64,000 nucleotides of DNA, taken from contig OZ023265.1 of NCBI GenBank assembly GCA_964006375.1, forward strand, positions 164,140,118 through 164,204,117, written 5' to 3'. Origin of the DNA: Tillus elongatus (Eukaryota; Arthropoda; Insecta; Coleoptera; Cleridae). The first letter of the stretch is position 1, and each line of letters begins with the position of its first letter. Made by a program: the position numbers and the translations under genes. A model generated the notes under the pieces. The model did no database searches. It was not told the origin of the DNA and saw only the letters and a program-made list of their open reading frames with translations. Shown in pieces: positions 22,674 to 33,699 of this stretch.

Positions 22674-22714
22674 CCTGACGATCGTTTCACTAACCAAGTT
22701 AGCGTCATCAGAGG
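22674..22714 (-). ncRNA. Hammerhead-ribozyme-like motif, PLE1 left end
   Basis: Exact mirror of 26036-26076 on the minus strand, with the same core CTGATGA, stem II, GAAA and ACG-AT-CGTC. Having one at each outer end means that transcripts crossing the dimer from either strand would carry a motif. Confidence 0.7.
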
Positions 22715-22996
22715 ATGAAACATTCTAAATACTTAAAAAACTAACATCAACTTATATACCGGATCTCAGGTAAAGAGATCGAACCGAGATGAGACACTAG
22801 TCGTAGGCAAATTCCACAGTGTATTGTATTTTTATCGCCTGACCAGGTCTTTGCGCTATCCTTATTGCTTTATCTAAAAGTGTCCATCTGTAATAGTCTT
22901 GAGAAAGTTCAACGACCGCTAAATTAACAACGGTTCCTTTGGCGGCAATAACTGTATACTTGTTATCGGTAAAAACGTGCCGAAAACGTGGGAATT

Positions 22997-24349
22997 TTAT
23001 TTAGCAAAGTAATCTATCAAGTGACTCGTAATTGGCGCTGGTGCACTGTTCATACATTCTTTGTTGCAACTATCTTTCGCAATATATACGCTCTCAAACC
23101 CATTCAGCTGACCTGGTTTTCTAACATTTTTTATTAATTTCAGATTTTCTTTATCAACGTGATGATTACTATCCCAAATATGTCGGGCGACGGCAGACTT
23201 ATCTACAGTACCGTAACGTAATTGGGATATGTGTTCTTTGAATCGGATTCCAATCGTCTTTTTGTTTGTCCGACGTATTTAAGATTACAATCTTTACAAC
23301 TTATTTCATAAATTCCCGACATTTTTTCCGCGCTATCCTTGTCTTTTGGATTACCTAGCAAGTTTTTTAAAGTATTTTTTGTTGAAAATGCTACCTGTAA
23401 GTCGACTTTTTTAAAAATGTTGTCTAGACCCCTCGTGATTCTAGGTTCAAATGGTAAGCAAACAAAGTTTTTTTCCGATTTTTCTCTTCTGAACGTCGTT
23501 GATTCCGTCACCATTTTCTTTGTTTTCTGTTTGTTGATTAATTTTTCCACTAAGCCAGCAGTGTATCCGTTATATTCGGCCACGTTCCTAATATAATTTA
23601 ATTCTTTGGTATATCTACTTTTGTTTAAAGGAAAATTAATTAACCGATTTACTAAAAAATTCAGACTGGCCATTTTTTGTGCGTACGTATGATGTGAGTC
23701 GCTCGGGATGTAGCTTAAGGTAGTGGTTTCTTTTCTATAGACATCGAATTCTAAAGTGTCTTTATTCTTGATAACTAGTACATCTAGAAAGGGTAGTTTA
23801 TTATTAGTTTCTAATTCGTGGGTAAATTTTATAGAATCAAATTTATTGTTTAATTTGGCAATAAAATCTTCTATTCTGCAAATGTTTGTGTCAAACACCG
23901 CGAAAATATCATCCACGTAACGACACCACACTCTAGGGAAATAACCACTTTCACTTTCAAGATCCGTTTCAAATCTGCTCATGAAAAGGTCTGCAATAAA
24001 TGGCGATAGCGGATTTCCCATTGCCGTGCCTTGTGTTTGTTGAAAAAATTCATTGTTGAATTGAAAAATATTTTGTTTGATGCAAAGGTTTGTTAGAGTT
24101 AAATACTCCCTGTAGACATTTTCATTTATGTTATTAATTTTTAGCAACTGCTCTAAATATGTTAAAGTTTGCTCCGTGGGAACGCTAGGAAACAATGAGG
24201 TTACATCGAACGAAATTAAAACCTCGCCTTCGGTCAATTTAATCTCTTTGATCTTATCAATAAATTCAAGAGAAGTTGTTACTGAAAAACTTTTCTGTTT
24301 TACAGGCAAGCCCTTAAACTCATCTGTCAACCACTTAGCTAAATTATAA
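22997..24349 (-). pseudogene. PLE1 left arm: reverse transcriptase plus GIY-YIG endonuclease, frameshifted
   Basis: The frame covers RT from a truncated N-terminus to the endonuclease. Visible motifs are ISFDVTSLFPSVPTEQTL (first catalytic Asp), TQGTAMGNPLSPFIADLF, WCRYVDDIFAVF (YVDD catalytic motif), KLPFLDVLV, and the GIY-YIG start GIYEISCKDCNLKYVGQTKR. A one-base loss after RRLES shifts the frame, so the normal continuation (RFKEHISQLRYGTVDKSAVA, then ARHIWDSNHH) lies in the next frame and ends at the stop at 22997-22999. The N-terminal fingers of a full Penelope-like RT are missing. It cannot encode a complete protein. Confidence 0.88.
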
Positions 24350-24397
24350 GTTGACAGATGAGTTTAAGGGCTTGCCTGTAAAACAGAAAAGTTTTTC

Positions 24398-25753
24398 AAC
24401 TTATAATTTAGCTAAGTGGTTGACAGATGAGTTTAAGGGCTTGCCTGTAAAACAGAAAAGTTTTTCAGTAACAAATTCTCTTGAATTTATTGATAAGATC
24501 AAAGAGATTAAATTGACCGAAGGCGAGGTTTTAATTTCGTTCGATGTAACCTCATTGTTTCCTAGCGTTCCCACGGAGCAAACTTTAACATATTTAGAGC
24601 AGTTGCTAAAAATTAATAACATAAATGAAAATGTCTACAGGGAGTATTTAACTCTAACAAACCTTTGCATCAAACAAAATATTTTTCAATTCAACAATGA
24701 ATTTTTTCAACAAACACAAGGCACGGCAATGGGAAATCCGCTATCGCCATTTATTGCAGACCTTTTCATGAGCAGATTTGAAACGGATCTTGAAAGTGAA
24801 AGTGGTTATTTCCCTAGAGTGTGGTGTCGTTACGTGGATGATATTTTCGCGGTGTTTGACACAAACATTTGCAGAATAGAAGATTTTATTGCCAAATTAA
24901 ACAATAAATTTGATTCTATAAAATTTACCCACGAATTAGAAACTAATAATAAACTACCCTTTCTAGATGTACTAGTTATCAAGAATAAAGACACTTTAGA
25001 ATTCGATGTCTATAGAAAAGAAACCACTACCTTAAGCTACATCCCGAGCGACTCACATCATACGTACGCACAAAAAATGGCCAGTCTGAATTTTTTAGTA
25101 AATCGGTTAATTAATTTTCCTTTAAACAAAAGTAGATATACCAAAGAATTAAATTATATTAGGAACGTGGCCGAATATAACGGATACACTGCTGGCTTAG
25201 TGGAAAAATTAATCAACAAACAGAAAACAAAGAAAATGGTGACGGAATCAACGACGTTCAGAAGAGAAAAATCGGAAAAAAACTTTGTTTGCTTACCATT
25301 TGAACCTAGAATCACGAGGGGTCTAGACAACATTTTTAAAAAAGTCGACTTACAGGTAGCATTTTCAACAAAAAATACTTTAAAAAACTTGCTAGGTAAT
25401 CCAAAAGACAAGGATAGCGCGGAAAAAAAGTCGGGAATTTATGAAATAAGTTGTAAAGATTGTAATCTTAAATACGTCGGACAAACAAAAAGACGATTGG
25501 AATCCGATTCAAAGAACACATATCCCAATTACGTTACGGTACTGTAGATAAGTCTGCCGTCGCCCGACATATTTGGGATAGTAATCATCACGTTGATAAA
25601 GAAAATCTGAAATTAATAAAAAATGTTAGAAAACCAGGTCAGCTGAATGGGTTTGAGAGCGTATATATTGCGAAAGATAGTTGCAACAAAGAATGTATGA
25701 ACAGTGCACCAGCGCCAATTACGAGTCACTTGATAGATTACTTTGCTAAATAA
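24398..25753 (+). pseudogene. PLE1 right arm: reverse transcriptase plus GIY-YIG endonuclease, frameshifted
   Basis: Mirror copy of the left arm with the same motifs and the same one-base frameshift after RRLES (about 25502). Amino-acid differences seen are few: SVTNSLEF against SVTTSLEF, and AEKKSG against AEKMSG. The open frame from 24351 gains an extra N-terminus from the 48-bp spacer, so its apparent start is an artefact. The sharing of the inactivating frameshift means that both arms derive from one already defective template or from copying one arm. Confidence 0.88.
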
Positions 25754-26035
25754 AATTCCCACGTTTTCGGCACGTTTTTACCGATAACAAGTATACAGTT
25801 ATTGCCGCCAAAGGAACCGTTGTTAATTTAGCGGTCGTTGAACTTTCTCAAGACTATTACAGATGGACACTTTTAGATAAAGCAATAAGGATAGCGCAAA
25901 GACCTGGTCAGGCGATAAAAATACAATACACTGTGGAATTTGCCTACGACTAGTGTCTCATCTCGGTTCGATCTCTTTACCTGAGATCCGGTATATAAGT
26001 TGATGTTAGTTTTTTAAGTATTTAGAATGTTTCAT

Positions 26036-26076
26036 CCTCTGATGACGCTAACTTGGTTAGTGAAACGATCGTCAGG
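26036..26076 (+). ncRNA. Hammerhead-ribozyme-like motif, PLE1 right end
   Basis: Stem I CCT (26036-26038) with AGG (26074-26076). Core CTGATGA at 26039-26045. Stem II GCTAAC (26047-26052), loop TTG, GTTAGT (26056-26061) with one G-T pair and C26046 unpaired. GAA at 26062-26064. Minimal stem III ACG/CGT closing AT (26065-26072). C26073 is the predicted cleavage base. This is the type I, tiny-stem-III form reported for Penelope-like elements. The extra C and short stem I may lower activity. Confidence 0.7.
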
Positions 26077-26168
26077 TCTTTTTAAAATGTGTTGTGGTGA
26101 TTTGGGCTCTCCAAGTGTACTTATCAGTGCTCATCACAGGTTCCAATCTTCACTTATTAAAACTAATT

Positions 26169-26590
26169 CTTTAAATTTAAATGGATCTTGGAGATTGGTT
26201 TTAAAGGTCCCAGTAAGCGATTACTTGAAGAAATTTCTATTTTCTATGGAGCTAGAACATTAAAATTTGGTACATATATGTAAATACTGCAAGTCGCTTT
26301 AAAAAATTGTGTTACAAAATTCATTAGTTACAAAAGTTTTCCAGAAAAAATCAATTATTTACAAACGGAATGTACGTGCCAAATTATCAATATGGCAGGT
26401 ATTTTTCCTTATTAATTGCTTGGAAGGTTTTGTTTTAGTCAACCCAATCGAACTAGTTTTTGCAAACAAAACAACCAAAAAGGTATTTTACATAGGTTTT
26501 ACTATGGCTCAAGATTGGAGTTGAAATATTTTTGCAAAAATTCTCTACCACAACGTACTTGCTGTATCCAGACCCTCTTCATCTTTACTG
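26169..26590 (-). mobile_element. Diverged HINE-like sequence
   Basis: TACAAACGGAATGTACGTGCC, AACCCAATCGAACTAGTTTT and the end TCTCTACCACAACGTACTTG keep the block A order and the 5' end in reverse orientation. It abuts the PLE1 target-site duplication. Confidence 0.5.
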
Positions 26591-26749
26591 TTGCTGTATA
26601 CATACTTTTTTAAATGATAAAATATTGTAGCTCTCTATGTGATACTGACAAACAAGGCAACCTCAAATTCATTTTTAGAAAAATATTTTAAACAAATGAA
26701 ATGAGGTAACAATTTAAACATAAATTGAATATCTTGGTTCGCGGCTTCG

Positions 26750-27010
26750 TCACGGGAGTTCTCCTCCCCCTTCTACATGCCTACAACCACCCTCGATGCA
26801 TAAACAAGAACAATATAAACAAGTTACATCTCTTCGGAACAACCTCCAAGGAAGTTGCGGGATTTTAAGGAAGTATAGCTGCAAAATGGGTAAAACGTAT
26901 TTATCTTCTACCTTGTCCAGCACCCCTATTTACTCCTGGTCCTGTAACTTTCTAAGGGCCGTTTGCAAGAAATTTTTCTTGTGGTATGTGCATCCAGAAA
27001 GGGTTCTAAG
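26750..27010 (+). repeat. Dispersed repeat, pair with 8990-9310
   Basis: It shares the CTACATGCCTACAACCACCC / GATGCATAAAC stretch and the CCTGTAACTTTCTAAGGGC stretch with 8990-9310, in rearranged order. Nature unknown. Confidence 0.45.
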
Positions 27011-27049
27011 CATGTTCCTGAATTTTTTTTCTAAAAGTCGCCCGTGTGC

Positions 27050-27325
27050 TAAACTACAAATTTGCCGAAAACTTAATTTTTATTTCCAAAAGGAATGTAC
27101 CTGCTAAATTATAAACGTGGCAGGTATTTTTTCTTACTAATCGCTCGGGTTTTAAAAGAAATTTGTAGTTATTTTTCAGATCTAGTACCCACGCTGCCTT
27201 TATATGGGTTTTACTATGTATCAAAACTGAAGATTCTAGTTTAATGGGAAATTGAATTATCACTATTTGAAATATTTTTACAAAAATTCACTACCATAAC
27301 CACTTGTTACACCTATACTCTTTTC
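27050..27325 (-). mobile_element. Diverged HINE-like sequence
   Basis: AAAAGGAATGTACCTGCTAA and the end TTCACTACCATAACCACTTG match block A and the 5' end in reverse orientation. Confidence 0.5.
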
Positions 27326-28185
27326 AACACTTATTTACTATTACTGTATCCATACTATTTGAAAATGAAATAAATATAAACAGTACAAAATTTTGAAATT
27401 ATAATTTTAATAATTTACATTGTACATCTGATTATATATGTAATTTAAACTGTTTTATGATATTCTGTAGTTTCATTTCCTCAAATGTTCCATAAAGAGT
27501 AAAATCTAAGAGTAAAGAAACCATAAGTACCTAGGTACCCTAGGTATTATACTTATATTAGTTTGAAGTAGGTATATTTCTTCTTAAAATAATTTTGCTT
27601 CAGTACCCACATGCATTGATTAAGAACCTGAATCTGATATACACAACCGCTTTCTTATTTTATTGACTGGATGTTAGAATCATAATATACTACAGTCACA
27701 GTCGACGCCCGAAGGCATTTGTTAAAGATATGTTAAAATTAAAAGTTGGGTTATTATTTACCTACTATTTGTATTAAGCTTTTAATGAAAGTGATTCAAT
27801 TTGTTTAAAAGCAATCTAGAGCTACGTTTTATTATATTATATTTATATTATACATATAAATATTAAGCTTCCTATTTTCACGGTATTTAAAACCCATCTC
27901 TATCTCTCTAGTTAAATCTGACAACACCACTATTTGTCATTTGTTAGTTGGCAGGAGTCATGAGAGAATCGCGTACGTTCTGCGCATAACCTCGAATTCG
28001 ACTCCGCTAATACCTTAGAATCTCAAAATATAAAACAAATACCTATATTCAAAGGTTCATACAAATAATAGATAAATAATAACCCAACTTATACGAGTAA
28101 TCAATAAACAAAGCAGATCAGTTTTAAGTGGAGAATATGCACAGTGGAATTCTAAAGAATATGAAAAACCGAAAATCGTTAACAT
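27326..28185. other. No recognisable feature
   Basis: AT-rich sequence. A CCTAGGTACCCTAGG near-palindrome near 27529-27543 was seen; nothing else. Confidence 0.45.
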
Positions 28186-28306
28186 TTTAGTGAATTTTCT
28201 TTAAAAAAATCACTAATGAGGCGATCCCGATTTTTGAATTTTGAAAAAATGTCTTTAAGTGAGCGCTAATTAGGCCTCCTAGAACACATATCCGGGGTCA
28301 GTTTCA

Positions 28307-28394
<88 letters not shown>

Positions 28395-28985
28395 GTGTGT
28401 GTATGTATCACACCGATAACTCAAAAATAATAAGCCGATTTTGATCAAATTTGGTGAGTACCTTCCATTTGCAAGTGGCTTGGGCAAGTTCGTTATCCAG
28501 GAAGATCGGCCAAGGTTTTCCCGAAAAATTTTCTCTTTTCATTCGGAAAAAAATTATATCTCCCGAAATAAGACAGCAAGGGCAACCAAATTTGGTAGGC
28601 GTGTTTGTATTATAAAGATATATAAAAAACTACACGCCAAAATTTTTCTCTGTAAGTTTAAGGGCAAAAGAGTTATGGAAAGTTAAAGAAAAAAATTTGG
28701 AACTTTCCTCAAAACGTCAAAGTCGCGATTTGAAATGTGAAAATTCGCAACATTTAGGCAAAAACCCTGAAACAAATACGGATTATGTAAAGAAAATGTC
28801 GCAAGAAGAGTGTTCTGCAAACCCTTCAATTTCAGCTTCAATCGTCATTGTCCTTCAGTTTACTAAAAAAGTTCCAGAAAATTCATTTCAAACAGACCCT
28901 TTCTCTGATGCTTGGACTGTAGGTTTAGTTAAGTTGATGCTTTGGCTCTATGTTATGTTGAGTTTTTGGTTTAAGGGTCTATAAT
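28186..28985 (-). mobile_element. HINE-like element, long block A subtype
   Basis: Hairpin (TAGTGAATTTTCTTT / AATCACTAATGAGG), block B, (TA)n at 28310-28391, then block A beginning ATCACACCGATAACTC and GATCAAATTTGGTGAGTACC. It continues into a longer segment (AAAACGTCAAAGTCGCGATT, AAAATGTCGCAAGAAGAGTG, TTTCTCTGATGCTTGG) that is also present at 29600-29870, 31380-31570, 38770-39050, 52020-52230 and 61140-61360. This defines a long subtype. Confidence 0.7.
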
Positions 28986-29590
28986 TTTTAGCTAATTTTC
29001 AAGGAAAAAAAAACGTTGATGAAGAGACCGCGACTTTTGAATATTAAAAAGCTTTCTTCAAATGAGCGAAACTAGGCCAATAGAATCCATATCCGGATTT
29101 ACTTTCAGTTTTTATCTGTTTACATATGTAGAGGGTGATGCATTTCTACCGTAAAGCTCAATGTAATTGTTATTGTATACGTTAATTATAGGGTGTCTTA
29201 ATCTGCATCTTATAAAAATACGTTAATAATCACAGGCTTGTCCATAAGTCGTTGGTGATCCCTACAATTGTTTTTTACAAACACCTTTATATTATTGCAT
29301 TTTTGCATTTTTTATCGAAATAAGATGCATGTTTGTCTATGTTGTTTTAAGTTGTAGATTTTCGTTTGAATCACTTAAAAAATTTGAGATATATTGCGTT
29401 TAAAAAAATATTTTTTAATTTTTTGTTAAGAAAAATTGGGCGTTAAGATCTGATGAACGAACTAATTCAAGCCATTAACAAAATAAGGGTAATTTGCAAA
29501 TTCCCTCATTTGAAGAAATTTTCTTAAAGTCTCACCATCGACACCTCTCTATCAGTGAAGTTTCTTAATGAAAATTCACTGATAATATAA
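28986..29590. mobile_element. Composite of HINE-like blocks in two orientations
   Basis: The left part has block B in minus orientation (GACTTTTGAATATTAAAAAG, CATATCCGGATTTAC), then AGGGTGATGCATTTCTACCG and GTCCATAAGTCGTTGGTGAT. The right part turns to plus orientation (AAGATCTGATGAACGAACT) and ends with block B and its hairpin at about 29550-29582. No (TA)n is present. Confidence 0.55.
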
Positions 29591-29594
29591 AAAT

Positions 29595-30490
29595 GTTAAT
29601 ACATAAAAGACAAAAAGTTATAGGCATTACAAAAAAAATTGGGGTTTTCTTCAAAACGTCAAGTCGCAATTTGAAACATCAAAATTGGCAACATTTAGAC
29701 AAAGACCCTATAACAAATACGGGTTATATAGAGAAAATGTCGCAGGAAGAGTGTTTTACAAACCCTTAAGTTTCAGCTTCAACCGTCATTGTCCTTCATT
29801 TTACTAAAATATTTTCAGTAGTTTTAGTTAAGTTTATGGTTTATCGGTCTATAATTTTTAGCTAATTTTCGTGGAAAAAATTCGCTAATGAGGACACCGC
29901 GACTTTTGAGTTTAGAAAAGATTTCTTCAAATGAGTGCAAACTAGGTCCCATATAATCCATATCCGGGTTTACTTTCAGTTTTTATCTCTTTACATATAT
30001 ACAGGGTGACGCATTTCTACGGTAAAGCTCAATATAATTATTATTATATAAGATACGACAAAAAATTGTACACGTTAATTATAGTGGGTCTTAAGCTGCA
30101 TCTTGTAAAAATATTTTGACAAGTAGAGGGTGGTCCATAAGTCGTTGGTGATCCCTACAATTGTTTTTTTTTCGAACACCCTTATAGTATTGCATTTATT
30201 CATTTTTTTTTATAGAAATATGATGCATGTTTATAAGAAAAATAATCGAGATGCAGTAAGTGCGTTTTCAGGAAATCCTTCAAATTTCAATAACTCAATT
30301 TGCTATTAACCTAAGGTTTGTTGGCTGGGAACCCAACATTTTAACTTTATTTTTGGAACATTTTTGTACATTTTCAAATAAGTAATTTTGATAAAATATG
30401 GTACATTGTTTCTACTATATAGGTTATACTGGTAACCAGATTGATGCCTGCTTGCATTAGAGAGACATATTTGCGATTAAAAACATTTGT
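29595..30490 (-). mobile_element. HINE-like long-subtype segment plus second subtype
   Basis: 29600-29868 repeats the AAACGTCAAGTCGCAATTTG segment. From 29870 a block B (GACTTTTGAGTTTAGAAAAG) leads into CAGGGTGACGCATTTCTACG, GTCCATAAGTCGTTGGTGAT and GGTAACCAGATTGATGCCTG. That order is repeated at 32500-33160, 39060-39705 and 61400-61965. Confidence 0.55.
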
Positions 30491-30865
30491 ATGAAAAAAC
30501 GTTTTTATGATAAAGGGCAAGATTATATTTGTAACAAAATATAATAAAACAATCTGGTTTAACCCCAGTGTAAATAGTGTACAGAATCTATCGCCAAATC
30601 GGCCCCAGTTGTCCAGTTGTTGTATCTTGCAGTCATGAGTGAAATGCCGGAGGCAGGTGTAAGATGTGAGGTGTAGAGTGAGAGAGATAAAGGTTCTCAT
30701 TATCTGAACCCTTTGCTTGACTGCACACCAGTACAGCGATCATTGTGTCGACCTGTCTGTCCTGCCTCGGGTTACTTAATGCTAATAAGACCATATCGGC
30801 TGATTCCACCATACGATTAAATACATATACTTTATCAAATACTATCTTTACTTAGGCTGTAGTTT

Positions 30866-31002
30866 TTAGTGAATTTTCTTTAAAAAAAAATCACTAATGA
30901 GGAGATCCCGACTTTTGAATTTTGAAAAAATTTCTTCAAATGAGCGCTATTTGGGACCCCTGGAACCCAAATCCGAGGTCGGTTTCCGACTTTATATGTT
31001 TC

Positions 31003-31067
<65 letters not shown>

Positions 31068-31580
31068 ATATATATGTTTATATATTTATGTGTCACACCG
31101 CTAACTCAAAAAATAATGCGCCGATTTTGAGAAAATTTGGTGAATACCTTCCTTTCGCAAGTGGCTTGGATAAGTTTGTTAGCCAGGAAAATCGGACTAG
31201 TTTCTCCCGGAAAATTTTGCGTTTTCTTTCGGAAAACTTTTATATCTCCGGAAATAACAAAGTTAGGGCAACCATATTGGGTGCGAGGGTTTTTATCATA
31301 AAAAGAAAACCATGCACGAAAATTTGAATCTCTATGTTAAAATAAAAGAAAGTTATAAGCTTTTAAGTTTGTATTCTTAAAACGTCAAAAAAGTCGCGAT
31401 TCTAAACGTCAAAATTGACATGTTCTAGATAGAGAAGTTACATGAACGGCTATGCAGAGTAAATGTCATAAAAGAAGTTAAAAAGTTTCAGCTACAATCT
31501 TTGTTGTTCTTTATTTTATTAAATTATTTGCAGAAAATTAATTTAAAATAGACCCTTTATGTGATGCTTTGGTAGCAGTT
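30866..31580 (-). mobile_element. HINE-like element with (TA)n
   Basis: Hairpin at 30868-30898, block B (GAGGAGATCCCGACTTTTGA, GGACCCCTGGAACCC), (TA)n at 31006-31064, then block A (TTTTGAGAAAATTTGGTGAA, TTGCAAGTGGCTTGGATAAG form) and the long-subtype segment to about 31570. Confidence 0.7.
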
Positions 31581-31599
31581 TCAGTTATTTATTTAATTT

Positions 31600-32499
31600 T
31601 AAGGAATCAGATTACGCTTATTATGTGGCTTTTTTTTCAATTGTGCAATGTGGAAGTTTTTTATGGAGAAACGGTGTTGGTAAGTAGTTTCTTCTTTCTA
31701 TGGACTTCTGCAAGCTGAGTTTTTTACAGTTTGCGTTTGTAGCTCCATTGTAGCATGTTTACCTTGCACAGAACCTCAAATTGATTTTAGGTCTCTTAAC
31801 TGTATTGTGGAGTTGAGATCACAGCATTTGTCCGATGGTTAATGCATAAAGGGGTTCCTCTAAGCATGTTTCTGAAATTGTTTTTCAAAAAACGAACAAT
31901 ACGCTAATCTGCTAATTTACCTATAAATGTTATTAATTTAAAAAAAATAGAAACAACGCTCGTGCCTGGAATAAAGTTCTCTTCGTCATTTTAACTTTAA
32001 ATGAAATTTCCTTCTCCCGTTTCGCGTCCGTTCAACACATTGGGCACAGAAAATATAGGAATTAACTTAAAATGATGATTTATAATTGAAGGAAAATACA
32101 ATTTGTTCTAGGTATGCAACGAAAAAATTCACACAAAATAGAATAATTATTAGATTCTAAAACCTACTGTGACGCTATAATGAAACAACGTCAAATGAAA
32201 CGAAAACCATTTCAGGTTAAGGGATGGAAAAATGTTTTTACAGTAAATAAGCTTTCATACTCCAAAAAAAACAAGATTCTTATAAGGCGTAATACAATAG
32301 TGCATAATGATAGTCCACGGCAACAGTACATGTCATATTCAACTGACAGATTATTTTGATAAATGTCAGATCTACTTTCAAAGTGACAGGTAAATAAGTA
32401 TTTTGTTTTCTGACATTTGTAATGCAAATGTAGATATGCTCTTCTTCTTACAATCATATTTATTTTTGGCCATCACAATTTTACTCATAGAGTTGGAAA
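31600..32499. other. No recognisable feature
   Basis: AT-rich sequence with no assignable block. Confidence 0.4.
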
Positions 32500-33160
32500 A
32501 AATTTTAGTGACTTTTGAATTTGGAAAAGATTTCTTTAAATGAGCGCGAAGTAGGCCCCATAGAACCCATATCCGGGTTAGTTTCAGTTTTTATCTATTT
32601 TCATATATACAGGGTGACGCATTTCTAGAGTAAAGCTAAATATATCCATTATTATACAAGATATGATAAAAAAATTATATGTTAATTATACGATGTCTGG
32701 AGCAGCATGTTATAAAATTATTTTTACAATCACAGGTGGCCCATAAGTCGCTGTTGATGCAATTTTTTTCCTAATCGAACACGCCTTATAGTATTACAAT
32801 TTTGGCATTTTTCATCGCAAGATAATGCATGTTTGTAAGAAAATAAATTCTGGACTCAGCAACTGCGTTATGGTAGCGATATTTATAAAATGTTTCTTTC
32901 GATAGCTTAATTTACTATTAACTTAAGTTTCGTTGGCCAGGAAACCAATTTCTTGGTCACATTTTGGGTTTATTTTTGGAAGATTTTTGTATATTGTCAA
33001 ACAATAAAGTTTTTTGATAAAATATGTTACATTGTTGCTCCTATATAGGTTATACTGGTAACCAAATTTGATACAATCTTTCCTAAAAAAAATATATTTC
33101 CTATTAAAAACATTTTTATGAAAATTCACTACCATAACGCCCTCGCTGCGTCCAGAGATT
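32500..33160 (-). mobile_element. HINE-like element, second subtype
   Basis: Block B (GACTTTTGAATTTGGAAAAG, CCCATAGAACCCATATCCGG), CAGGGTGACGCATTTCTAGA, GGCCCATAAGTCGCTGTTGA, and a final ATTCACTACCATAACGCCCT, CGCTGCGTCCAGA. An internal copy of the 5' end word (CAACTGCGTTATGGTAGCGA) lies near 32860, so two elements may be fused. Confidence 0.6.
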
Positions 33161-33183
33161 TTTTATTCATCCGAGCAATAACT

Positions 33184-33420
33184 TAAAAAAGTCTGGACGC
33201 AACAAGTGCGTTATGGTAGTGAATTTTCATAAAAATTTTGTAAATAGCAAATGTGTGTTTTTGTAAAAGAAAGCAGGCATCAAATTTAGTTACCAGTATA
33301 ACATATATAGTATAAACAATCTACCATATTTCATCAAAATAACTTCATTGTTTGAAAATTTACAAAAATGTTTTGAAAATAAACAAATGTTCCTAAAAAA
33401 ACTAGTTTTCTGGCCAACGA

Positions 33421-33475
<55 letters not shown>
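33184..33475 (+). mobile_element. HINE-like element, left part (right part 37562-37737)
   Basis: 5' end CTGGACGCAACAAGTGCGTT, block A (GCAGGCATCAAATTTAGTTACC, CTGGCCAACGAACC) and the start of (TA)n at 33425. The element continues on the other side of LINE-C with (TA)n and block B in the same orientation. This shows that LINE-C sits inside the microsatellite. Confidence 0.75.
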
Positions 33476-33477
<2 letters not shown>

Positions 33478-33699
33478 AAAGGTCTTTATTAGGGCGAAGT
33501 TAATTTCAAAATTTTCTTCCACTTAACCCTTAAAAGATAACTTAAAATGTAGGAATTACAAAATAAACAAATTATAAATGCCTTAGTACCCAAAACAACA
33601 ACAAAACAATGTAACAACAAAACATTAACAATTGTGCGCCTTAAATTTAGCTGAAAGAAAGGAATTCTTAAATATGAATATGATTTACTATAACTACAC

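Larger units (their letters stand above)
22625..26153. mobile_element. Penelope-like element PLE1, head-to-head inverted dimer with 15-bp TSD
   Basis: Two arms of about 1.72 kb (22626-24349 and 24398-26124) are reverse complements with only a handful of differences. Both begin at exactly the same internal codon (TYNLAKWLTDEF). A 48-bp spacer (24350-24397) repeats the start of the right arm. The right arm is followed by 29 bp that the left arm lacks. TTATTAAAACTAATT flanks the unit at 22610-22624 and 26154-26168, so the dimer plus extension behaves as one insertion. Known Penelope-like elements often carry inverted 5' partial copies and a short 3' extension; the near-identity of arms this long is unusual. 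Confidence 0.9.

Noticed and set aside
22625..26153. Two separate Penelope-like genes in divergent orientation
   Set aside because: Both share the same truncation point and frameshift and one TSD flanks the whole, so it is one dimeric insertion of dead sequence.
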